Shown here piece after piece: positions 7,109-13,876 of a DNA stretch of 13,876 nucleotides (position 1 is its first letter; every line of letters starts with the position of its first letter). Made by a program: the position numbers and the translations under genes. Source of the stretch: Syntrophobacterales bacterium (lineage in GTDB: Bacteria > Desulfobacterota > Syntrophobacteria > BM002); NCBI GenBank assembly GCA_030601545.1, contig JAUVTM010000027.1, forward strand, positions 1 through 13,876, in the 5' to 3' direction. The notes beneath the pieces were generated by a model, which saw only the letters and a list, made by a program, of their open reading frames with translations, searched no databases and had not been told where the DNA came from.

Positions 7109-10100
7109 CTATGTCCAACTCAGTGCGCTCAGCTCCTCCGATGCATATTCGGTGGCCAGTAACTTGGCATAATAAGTCTGGGCTTCGCCGTCAAGAGACC
7201 TCCAGATGAGTAATTGTTTTCTCAGATCATTGAGAAAGGCCTTGTTTATACGTTTCCAGGCATTGGCCTCGCCAGCCTCCCTCTGCAAAGTTACCTGAAT
7301 CTCCAGGTAGTGGTAGGGTTCCTCAGCAGAAGGTGAAAATACGAGGTGTACGAACTGCTTTACCCCGAAGTCAAAAGGAGCAAGCCACACCCTGGTTTTG
7401 ATTTGGATACAGTCATTCTCACAGTGATTTAGACCGCTGAGTCCCGGTATTTCGCTGAAGGGACAGTAGAATTCAAGAGAAATATCATCGGTGGTAAAGA
7501 TCCCGTGTGAGACATCCTGATGGCCCTGATAGTACTCGAGCAAGTAACCGCCTACACCCAACTGTTCGCTGTACTTCAGCAGAAACGGCAGGGTGACCTT
7601 AATTTCGCCTCCTTCAGGCTCCGGCAAGGTCCAGGCACGGGTGGCGTCGGGGATGGCAATGGCGGCTGCCACCCGGGAGGGATATATAACTGATATCAGC
7701 ACAACCAGGATCACCAGGATCATGGCGGCAACTCCAGCCAAAGATGAATAGTTCACCGTAATTCCCTGCCAGAGTGAGGTGGTGGCAAAAAGACCTGCGC
7801 AGGTCTGGGCCAGTAAATAACCCAATACTACGCTGAGCACTGCGAATGCCAGCGCTTCGGCAATAAAAAGAAAGGAGACGTGAGAAGGGGCCAGTCCCAC
7901 CGAGGTGTAGACGGCAATTTCCCTTTTACGCTCGTACACGCTACCGATCATCGTATTCAGCACGATAAGAACGGAGATTAACATGGGGATGAGGATGTTG
8001 GGCACACCGCTGTAGCTCAGGGCATCAGAGGCGTTGTACATGAAGGTTCCCTGTCTCTCTCCAGTGAAAAGGGTCAGGCCGAAACGGTCTACCAGGTTCC
8101 CGGCGATGGCCCTAGTCGCTTCAGGAGATTGGGGCTTTATGGCAAGGGCCTTGAGAACCCCGCCAAAGGCCATTAGCGTCTGATAAGGCATAATTACGGA
8201 CAAATCTCCGGGTATATGTTGATAGCGGCTTTGAAAGGCCTGCACATCCTCCCCGGCCTCAATGGCCTCCATCTCAACCTCGGTAACCTCCATTGCCGCC
8301 TCGCTTGGGAATATCACAGGTGTAAGGGGCTCTCCATCCAAATCCGTGTGTGCCTCCAACTCCTCACCCCGAAAGCAACCAACCACTTGAAAGTCCATGC
8401 CCCAGAACGAGACCGTAGCTTTTTCAGGTTGCTTCAACGAAATTCCCAGGAACCGCGCCAGTCTATCCGACAGAAGTACCACCTGCCGCTCGTCCTTCCG
8501 AAACCAGCGTCCGCAACTTAGGATATTCCCGAGCTGACTCACCTGGGGCTCCCGATAGCTTAAGCCCACTACCCCCCTTGCCAAAACTTCCTTCCCAGCC
8601 AGATGGATGGGAACCACCGTCGCCTGGGTGCGATCTTTTGCTTCCAGCCATACCCTTGGCACCACTACCGCTTGGCCCTGGAATTTGTTCTCTACCGTGC
8701 TCAGTGCTTCAGGCGGCAGGCTGTCCCAGTTGAGAATTTTCAGAAGTAGACCTTGATAGGGGGATTGTTCCTGCAGCCGCAGACGACCACGATGCCGCAC
8801 GCTCTTGACGCTGGTGAAACTCATAATGGTGAAGGTGAGGATGATGAGGGTGACACAGGTAAGTACTGTCCGGATGGGCCGACGCCGCAAATTACTCACC
8901 CCCAGCACGAAAGCAGCCGCGAATGCCTTGGTCCGGCTTATCTCAGAACCTTTCATCTGACGGGCTCGCTGCTGGAGCAGTACCATTTCCTGCTCAAAGC
9001 GACCCATAATAATCAGAGCCACAATCACCGACAGACCCAAAATGAAAAAGGCAAGGATTACCACGAGAGGACTGTAGGTGAGTTGAAATGCCGGGTGCAC
9101 AAGGTAGATGAGACCTATGACCAATCCCAGTATAACCAGAAATGCAATGATCCTTTTGTGGATGTCCACAAAAGAAAAAAGCAGTCGCTCCAGGCAGTAA
9201 GAGAAGGGAACAAAAAGAGCTATATAAAAGAGCACCCCGAAAAGAACGTCCTTCTGTGTTCGCTCCACATCATTGTAGATACGGCTGGCCAGAGCCCAGG
9301 AGGTTCTGGACTCCTCCATGAAGCGATCGTACTGGAGATTGTCCAGTGCCTGCTCGGCGCTCTCCAGAGCCTCAAGTCCTTCACGTTGGAGGGAGCGAAT
9401 GCGCTCATTACTTATACCGTGGCTTTCCAAATTGGCTATCCGCGGCTGCAGGAGATGCCACATGTCGCGAGCAACCAGGTATTCTGTGGCCGGAATGATT
9501 GGCCAGTTCTCAACCCGATATCCCCTGCCCTCGGGCTTGGAGGATTCGGAATTGAGCAAGATCAACTTCCGTTTGAGCAAAGTATCCGACAGGGTCAGTT
9601 TGAACGGTGTAATCGGTTCCAGAAAAATATTGGCAATAGTCGAAGAGCGGGTATCAATTCTGCTCCACCAGTAGCGTAGAGGTTTGGCCTCGCTCCGGCC
9701 GTCTATTAACTTGATCTTGGTCAGGTAGCTGAAGGTACGGGGTTCCAGGAGAGCGAAAAGGGTGGTAACCCGACAGGCAAACATAACCAGGTCAGTCTCC
9801 ATGAAGCGACGTCTCATCTTAACCCGGTAGGCTGCTTTGCCGGTCATAGCCTTATCAATGGCCCAGATGATCTCGCCACTTTCCTTATCAAAACTAAACC
9901 CTTCCAGAATCGCTTTGTGGACAGTGTGTTTACGATCGGCCAGACCCCGCACGTGAAATAAACCGGCAGAGTCCACCATGGTGTAGAACAAACTGGGTCC
10001 CTGATAGGCGAGAATGAGAGTTCCGGGGGCAGGCTGATCAGGGAATAATTCTCCTTGACGGATGAAGTTCGCTTGGCCGCTGAGCGTGGAAAAACCCTTA

Positions 10101-12043
10101 AGAGGAAGACGGTCAGAAACCAATTCGGGCTCCCGGGTCAGTTTCAGAATCAAACCGGAGATCAGCCGGCTCTGCTGTTCAAGATATGGTAGGTTCACAT
10201 TTTCCGGCTTGTCATAGGGTGTTCCCCAGAGTGGGCGGCCATCGTGAGTTGTGACCAGGCTGAGTCCCAGAATTCCGGCCAGAGCACTTACCTCCCCCCC
10301 AAGTGCAGGGTGGTCGGGAAGGTAGCTCTGCCAGGGACGCAGCGGGTTCGGCCGCAGAGTGTCCCTAAAAAGCTGAGGTAAGCCAAGTTGTTCTTCCACC
10401 TGGCGGCTGGAACGAGTCAGTATCCGGTCAATGGGCGCGTAGGTCGCTGTACGGTTTACCTGAGGTTTCAAGTCATACAGCCAGCCATAATTGAAACCGC
10501 CGACTCCATCGCCATGGCTGGAAAGGTGTAGGGATATGAAAGCGGTAAGTCCATAGTCACTGAGAAGTCTTCGCAACGTGCGAGCGCTCTTTAAACATTT
10601 CATCTGTTCCCGAGCGTCATCGAGAACAGCCTGTTTGCCTCTGATCGCAGCTGGAATCAGTTCCGTCAACACCTGGCGCTCTTCAAAAGTAATATTCTGG
10701 TAAGAACCGCGCCAGCCAAGCTGGCGCAGGAGAAAGCGCCGGTCCGCCAGCTCCCGAATCAAAGCTTGGATATCATCTGACTGCTTTCCCAGACGGAGTT
10801 GCATCAGTCTTTGACTGAGAGATTCAACCTCACTTTTAACCTGCTCAGCCAGCGCTGCACGCAACCGCTCAGCTGATTCTCCGTCCAACTGCTCAAAGAC
10901 CGCCGTTGACTCAAGGGCTGTCAAAGCCTCTTCAGCCCGCTTGATACGCTCTTTCAGTTCCCTTCGCAGTTTCTTCCGTTCTTTGCTTCTTGCCCGAATA
11001 GGCCAGATAAACTCCCGCATCCCTGCCAGACCTTGCGCATGCCCACTGGTCGCCATCAGCAGCACAGATCTGCCCGGAGGGTGATCACGAAGGCTGCGTG
11101 CCAGATTCAACAGAGCGGCTATGCTCGTGGCCTCGTCAGCACCGGGCGACATCCCTGACACCAGGGCGGTACTGTCATAGAACGCTTCCACCACCAGAAG
11201 CTGCTCTTTGAGATCCGAATCTTTACCCTCAATCAGTGCGTAAATATTCTCAGCTTGGACCCGTCTCCAGCCGCCTCTGGAGGTGAGTAGCGCACCTGTG
11301 GCAACCAGACCGCCTGCGGCGGCCTCGAAAGAGCCGAATAATGTCCGTGCCTGAGAGAGCGGCATCCAGAAGCGGGGGAACTGTATTGAGGTCAACTCAC
11401 GTTTATCCTCAAAAAACCATTTGCTCGTTGGCCCCCGATCCACGAAAATCAGAGCTCTCGCTCCGAGCGTGGCCGCATTGAGCCAGTTCTTCCCGGAGTC
11501 CAACTCCATCAAGATGATACTGCCTTCCACCTTGATGCCATTGAAATTGTGGAGTTGGCCAGATCCCACGTAATAGAGCGGCCCCTTGAGACCTGAAGGA
11601 GAAGTAACTTGCGGACTAAGGGCATTGAGCCGCAGAGGCTTGATTGGAGCTCGGTGTCCCTTTACGGTGAGATAGGCGCCCTGGTATTGGGTGACTGGCA
11701 GCAGGAACCGCTGCCGGCCTACGCGTTCAATTCCCAGATCCTTAAAACCTTTTGCAATGAAATCCGCCGCCTTTCCACATCCGGAAGTTCCCGTACTTCG
11801 GTCTCCAAGTTCAGCAAACTGCTGGATCAGCACCCGATTAGGCTCAGCGGCAACTGCAACCTGGGCTAATGACAAGGATAGAGTGACAAACAGAGACAAG
11901 ACACCAATTCCACGCCACAGTCTCGGTCTTCTCACTGCTTCTAATGCTCTTTTCCTATGACATATCCATGTCATGGTCATTGATTTGCGGAGTCGCTTTC
12001 GCATACGGATGGTAATTTGAGGTATGCAGAGGTCGCTTCTCAC
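7109..12043 (-). CDS. Giant fusion: extracytoplasmic M28-peptidase-like domain plus FtsX-type ABC permease
   Basis: A 1,644-residue protein. A signal-like hydrophobic segment ends in AVAAEP (about 43-67). An M28-like domain spans about 68-635, interrupted by a PA-like region (about 150-270) and a charged coiled coil (about 353-420). By eye the zinc positions are altered: EAFYDS for the usual H-x-D, GADEATS for the bridging aspartate, SGHAQG for the EE pair, SLHLSS, and WGTPYD in place of YHT-x-x-D. A beta-sandwich-like stretch (about 663-730) follows, then an alpha-helical segment, three membrane helices (about 932-1013), another at 1054-1078, a MacB-like ectodomain and an FtsX core (about 1347-1470, with ERKREIAVYTSVGLAPSHV). 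A conserved-looking C-terminal domain of about 170 residues ends it. The GTG start directly abuts the ATPase stop. A GTG at 11935 would give a cleaner signal peptide of about 30 residues and is an attractive alternative start. It is probably one half of the ABC complex. Confidence 0.85.
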   Translation of the reverse strand: MRSDLCIPQITIRMRKRLRKSMTMTWICHRKRALEAVRRPRLWRGIGVLSLFVTLSLSLAQVAVAAEPNRVLIQQFAELGDRSTGTSGCGKAADFIAKGFKDLGIERVGRQRFLLPVTQYQGAYLTVKGHRAPIKPLRLNALSPQVTSPSGLKGPLYYVGSGQLHNFNGIKVEGSIILMELDSGKNWLNAATLGARALIFVDRGPTSKWFFEDKRELTSIQFPRFWMPLSQARTLFGSFEAAAGGLVATGALLTSRGGWRRVQAENIYALIEGKDSDLKEQLLVVEAFYDSTALVSGMSPGADEATSIAALLNLARSLRDHPPGRSVLLMATSGHAQGLAGMREFIWPIRARSKERKKLRRELKERIKRAEEALTALESTAVFEQLDGESAERLRAALAEQVKSEVESLSQRLMQLRLGKQSDDIQALIRELADRRFLLRQLGWRGSYQNITFEERQVLTELIPAAIRGKQAVLDDAREQMKCLKSARTLRRLLSDYGLTAFISLHLSSHGDGVGGFNYGWLYDLKPQVNRTATYAPIDRILTRSSRQVEEQLGLPQLFRDTLRPNPLRPWQSYLPDHPALGGEVSALAGILGLSLVTTHDGRPLWGTPYDKPENVNLPYLEQQSRLISGLILKLTREPELVSDRLPLKGFSTLSGQANFIRQGELFPDQPAPGTLILAYQGPSLFYTMVDSAGLFHVRGLADRKHTVHKAILEGFSFDKESGEIIWAIDKAMTGKAAYRVKMRRRFMETDLVMFACRVTTLFALLEPRTFSYLTKIKLIDGRSEAKPLRYWWSRIDTRSSTIANIFLEPITPFKLTLSDTLLKRKLILLNSESSKPEGRGYRVENWPIIPATEYLVARDMWHLLQPRIANLESHGISNERIRSLQREGLEALESAEQALDNLQYDRFMEESRTSWALASRIYNDVERTQKDVLFGVLFYIALFVPFSYCLERLLFSFVDIHKRIIAFLVILGLVIGLIYLVHPAFQLTYSPLVVILAFFILGLSVIVALIIMGRFEQEMVLLQQRARQMKGSEISRTKAFAAAFVLGVSNLRRRPIRTVLTCVTLIILTFTIMSFTSVKSVRHRGRLRLQEQSPYQGLLLKILNWDSLPPEALSTVENKFQGQAVVVPRVWLEAKDRTQATVVPIHLAGKEVLARGVVGLSYREPQVSQLGNILSCGRWFRKDERQVVLLSDRLARFLGISLKQPEKATVSFWGMDFQVVGCFRGEELEAHTDLDGEPLTPVIFPSEAAMEVTEVEMEAIEAGEDVQAFQSRYQHIPGDLSVIMPYQTLMAFGGVLKALAIKPQSPEATRAIAGNLVDRFGLTLFTGERQGTFMYNASDALSYSGVPNILIPMLISVLIVLNTMIGSVYERKREIAVYTSVGLAPSHVSFLFIAEALAFAVLSVVLGYLLAQTCAGLFATTSLWQGITVNYSSLAGVAAMILVILVVLISVIYPSRVAAAIAIPDATRAWTLPEPEGGEIKVTLPFLLKYSEQLGVGGYLLEYYQGHQDVSHGIFTTDDISLEFYCPFSEIPGLSGLNHCENDCIQIKTRVWLAPFDFGVKQFVHLVFSPSAEEPYHYLEIQVTLQREAGEANAWKRINKAFLNDLRKQLLIWRSLDGEAQTYYAKLLATEYASEELSALSWT

Positions 12044-12781
12044 CTAGGACCGGGGCGCAATTTCCCCCACCGAGATGGTAAGTTGTTCACGCTCTTCAAC
12101 TTTGTCTATGCGGCCATCTCGAATCCAGACAACACGATCCGAAACACTTAGCATCTTGAAATCATGGGTGGCCGAAATGACAGTCACACCTTTTTCTTCG
12201 CTCAAACGTTTGAGTAATTCGATAATCTCTTCGCCGGTGGTCAGATCAAGATTTCCAGTGGGTTCGTCGGCGAGGATAATGGCTGGATCGTTTGCCATAG
12301 CCCTAGCAATCGCCACCCGCTGCTGTTGGCCTCCAGAGAGCTCGGAAGGCTTGTGCTGAAAGCGATCTCCCAAACCCACCACCTCCAGAAGTCCCAGACC
12401 TTTCTCTACCGCTGCATCATTATGTATTCCGGCAAAAATCATCGGCAGGGTAATGTTCTCTAGAGCTGTCATGACCTGGATCAAGTTGAATGTCTGGAAA
12501 ATATAGCCAATCTTGCGGCAGCGCAACCAGGCCAACTCATACGCATCCAATTGGGCGATATCTACTTCGTCGATAAAGACCTTACCGGAGGATGGTTTGT
12601 CCAAACCACCAATCATATTGAACAGTGTACTTTTTCCTGACCCCGAAGGCCCCATGATGGAGAGATACTCACCGGCACGAATTTCCAGATCAACGCCCCG
12701 GAGTGCCTCCACGTTATGTTTTCTCAGTTTAAAAACCTTGGTAACTCCAGAAACTCTTACTATGTTGTGGGAATTTGACAT
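12044..12781 (-). CDS. ABC transporter ATP-binding protein, LolD/MacB/FtsE type
   Basis: The 245-residue protein is a cytoplasmic ATPase that should power the FtsX-type permeases on either side of it. All motifs are intact: Walker A GPSGSGKST (44-52), Q-loop glutamine at about 96 (GYIFQTFNL), signature LSGGQQQRVAIARA (148-161), Walker B IILADEPTGNLD (168-179) and switch histidine 206 (SATHDF). The spacing and the IRAGEYLSIMGPSG lead-in are typical of the type VII group (MacB, LolD, FtsE, BceA), whose members drive mechanical movements in the envelope rather than simple uptake. A C-terminal extension of about 15 residues follows the last strand. The TAG stop is immediately followed by the GTG of the fusion gene, so tight translational coupling is likely. 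The ATG at 12781 has only a weak, distant GGGAG upstream. The ATPase call is firm; the exact substrate class is unknown. Confidence 0.95.
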   Translation of the reverse strand: MSNSHNIVRVSGVTKVFKLRKHNVEALRGVDLEIRAGEYLSIMGPSGSGKSTLFNMIGGLDKPSSGKVFIDEVDIAQLDAYELAWLRCRKIGYIFQTFNLIQVMTALENITLPMIFAGIHNDAAVEKGLGLLEVVGLGDRFQHKPSELSGGQQQRVAIARAMANDPAIILADEPTGNLDLTTGEEIIELLKRLSEEKGVTVISATHDFKMLSVSDRVVWIRDGRIDKVEEREQLTISVGEIAPRS

Positions 12782-13000
12782 GGCTTTTCGGTCGCTCCCG
12801 CCACCACCACATGGGCTAGCTGTTCATATTGGCTATCAACGTTTTCCATTCTGAGTAAACCTAAGTGCCGAAAGTTTTTGAATTATTTGTCGAAAGCAAC
12901 AGTGATGTTAGCAAAACAGATTAATTGATTCTGAAAAGGATGCATCCAACTTTAGACATTTTAGGCAATTTAGCTCATTTTAGCTCACTGACCTTCAGAA
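12782..13000. other. 219-bp gap between ABC ATPase and small permease gene
   Basis: Apart from the tandem repeat at 12951-12988, I see no convincing promoter, terminator or RNA gene. A 29-codon frame (12849-12760, minus) overlaps the ATPase start, but it lacks a ribosome site. The gap could hold a promoter for the ATPase/fusion pair, yet no matched -35/-10 pair stands out. Confidence 0.4.
12951..12988. repeat. 9/10-base tandem repeat (4 units)
   Basis: Units are TTTAGACAT, TTTAGGCAA, TTTAGCTCAT and TTTAGCTCAC. They start 12 bases after the stop codon of the permease gene. The unit length grows from nine to ten, unlike the seven-base families elsewhere in the window. Confidence 0.6.
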
Positions 13001-13684
13001 CTACTGTTCTACCCTCATAGCCTCCACCGGTTGCATGCGGGCGGCAACTATTGCTGGATAGAGCACACCCAGCAGGCTCAGAACGCAGCCGATTGCCACA
13101 GCAAAAACAATGGACTTGGCCACCGCCAACCAATAGACATGTTTCCAGGCAACCAAGCCGAAGCGAATAAGACTGTTCAGTAGAGCGGCTACGGTGCCCA
13201 ACAGGGCGCCAACCCCTGCTCCTGCCAACCCTTGCATACCTGCTTCCAGAACGAAGAGGCGTAAAACAAAGCTGTCTAACGCCCCTAAACACTTGAAAGT
13301 GCCGATCTCACGAAAGCGTTCGGTCACCGCCATGAGTTGGGCATTGACAATTCCCACCACGCAGACCAACAGTGAGAGAATAACTATCCAGCGCTCCTTG
13401 GCACTGCTTCCCGTGGAAGTGGCTCCCGGCTCCAGATCATACCCTGCTCGCACCAGGGCCTGACGATACTTGGGATCCTGAGTCTGCAGCAAACCATTGG
13501 CCGTGTCCGTGCCCACAAGCACAAAGCTCAAAAAAGAGACGGCCAGTACTAAACTCATGGTAGTGATCATGGAACGGAAAAATCGGATACGGATACTCTG
13601 GAAGCTGATTTCAAGAGATTTCCTGAAAGGAAGGACCACCTGTTTGGAAATCTCCGTTTCCCTATGTGAAGACTTGGTCACCAT
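13001..13684 (-). CDS. Short FtsX-like ABC permease with a minimal extracytoplasmic loop
   Basis: From ATG 13684 the product has 227 residues and four membrane helices (about 38-58, 99-121, 136-170 and 191-212). An amphipathic N-terminal stretch (LPFRKSLEISFQSIRIRFFRS) leads into helix 1, as in MacB and LolC/E permeases. VTERFREIGTFKCLGALDS (120-138) is the coupling segment that contacts the ATPase, and PAIVAARMQPVEAMR (210-224) is the standard FtsX end. The loop between helices 1 and 2 is only about 40 residues, against more than 200 in MacB, so almost the whole periplasmic domain is missing. No frameshift is visible, and this may be its natural form. The frame is open up to a GTG at 13780, but that codon sits in a hairpin, and AAAGG with GGGTGAT just before 13681 favours ATG 13684 or GTG 13681. 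It is the natural partner of the large fusion permease. Confidence 0.82.
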   Translation of the reverse strand: MVTKSSHRETEISKQVVLPFRKSLEISFQSIRIRFFRSMITTMSLVLAVSFLSFVLVGTDTANGLLQTQDPKYRQALVRAGYDLEPGATSTGSSAKERWIVILSLLVCVVGIVNAQLMAVTERFREIGTFKCLGALDSFVLRLFVLEAGMQGLAGAGVGALLGTVAALLNSLIRFGLVAWKHVYWLAVAKSIVFAVAIGCVLSLLGVLYPAIVAARMQPVEAMRVEQ

Positions 13685-13772
13685 CACCCTTTTGGTGCTA
13701 AGTTTGTCTGTGGACGCGCGCAGGCTGGGACAGGAGGAACAGTACTTGACCGTACGTGAGATCCTGTCCGAG

Positions 13773-13810
13773 GCGAGCACGCTCGCAGATGGCGCACTAT
13801 CACGCGAGCG
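13773..13810. other. Overlapping GC-rich hairpins upstream of the permease gene
   Basis: GCGAGC (13773-13778) pairs perfectly with GCTCGC (13781-13786) over a two-base loop. The same GCTCGC can instead pair with GCGAGCG at 13804-13810. The two stems are mutually exclusive, which could be an attenuator-like switch or a chance product of a GC-rich repeat. The region 13781-13876 otherwise holds no supportable gene. Confidence 0.35.
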
Positions 13811-13829
13811 CAGCGATTTTTACCGGTTT

Positions 13830-13852
13830 GGGTATGCAACGTTAGGGTTTAG
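13830..13852. repeat. 23-bp direct repeat, right copy
   Basis: This is the second copy of the sequence at 145-167, with 21 of 23 bases identical and the same orientation. It lies upstream of the permease gene, outside any supportable coding region. Confidence 0.6.
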
Positions 13853-13876
13853 GTTCAACTCCATAACCAACGCGTC

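Noticed and set aside
6850..7209. Open frames on both strands across the palindrome (119 and 62 codons)
   Set aside because: They span a full-length palindrome and run into neighbouring genes. Open frames in a GC-rich inverted repeat are expected to mirror each other and show no protein family features.
8753..9679. A 308-codon plus-strand frame inside the giant fusion gene
   Set aside because: It is the shadow of a strongly supported minus-strand gene, is rich in H, Q and N, and has no domain features.
12760..12849. A 29-codon minus-strand frame (MENVDSQYEQ...) overlapping the ATPase start
   Set aside because: It has no ribosome site and no recognisable composition; an overlap of 22 bases could arise by chance. 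Translational coupling is possible but unsupported.
13685..13780. Extra 32 N-terminal residues of the short permease from GTG 13780
   Set aside because: The start codon lies within a perfect hairpin without a ribosome site, while the ATG at 13684 gives the usual length before helix 1.

Overview
The window looks like chromosomal DNA from an uncultured bacterium with a compact, mostly one-directional (minus-strand) gene layout. The small FtsX-type permease (its VTERFREIGTFKCLGALDS stretch), the very large peptidase/FtsX fusion and the DUF6785/DUF6784-type membrane protein resemble genes I associate with Planctomycetes, Poribacteria and related candidate phyla. I infer such an origin only weakly, because there is no rRNA or marker gene to anchor it.

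Layout from right to left, in the direction of transcription. A short FtsX-like permease (13684-13001) is followed by a LolD/MacB-type ABC ATPase (12781-12044). This abuts, with no gap, a 1,644-residue protein (12043-7109) that joins an extracytoplasmic M28-peptidase-like domain to an FtsX-type permease. Next come two large polytopic membrane proteins of about 655 residues each (6858-4879 and 4714-2753) that look like distant, paralogous OPT/DUF6785-type transporters. The left end holds an mscS mechanosensitive-channel gene broken by two single-base frameshifts (1019-215), and the first 34 codons of an unrecognised gene (103-1).

Mobile and repeated DNA. A complete 1,585-bp DDE insertion sequence (1020-2604, transposase on the plus strand) sits at the 5' end of mscS. 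It has 13-bp inverted ends and a 5-bp AAATT target duplication, and its leader contains extra copies of its own end motif. A 184-bp near-perfectly centred palindrome with 23-bp inverted ends (6914-7097) lies between the fusion gene and the first OPT-like gene. Several intergenic gaps carry short tandem repeats of 7, 8, 9 or 10 bases. One 23-bp sequence occurs in direct orientation near both ends of the window.

How the genes may work together (inference). The ATPase and the two permeases fit a heterodimeric type VII (MacB/Lol/FtsEX-like) ABC machine with extreme asymmetry. One permease has an extracytoplasmic loop of only about 40 residues; the other carries nearly 1,000 residues of ectodomain before its permease core. 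By eye, all five expected zinc ligands of the M28-like domain are replaced, so it may bind rather than cut peptides. With two OPT-like proteins downstream, the locus could be a peptide-sensing, peptide-handling or envelope-remodelling system. The pairing of a degenerate peptidase ectodomain, a mechanotransmitting ABC core and paired OPT-like transporters is the best candidate here for an undescribed system.
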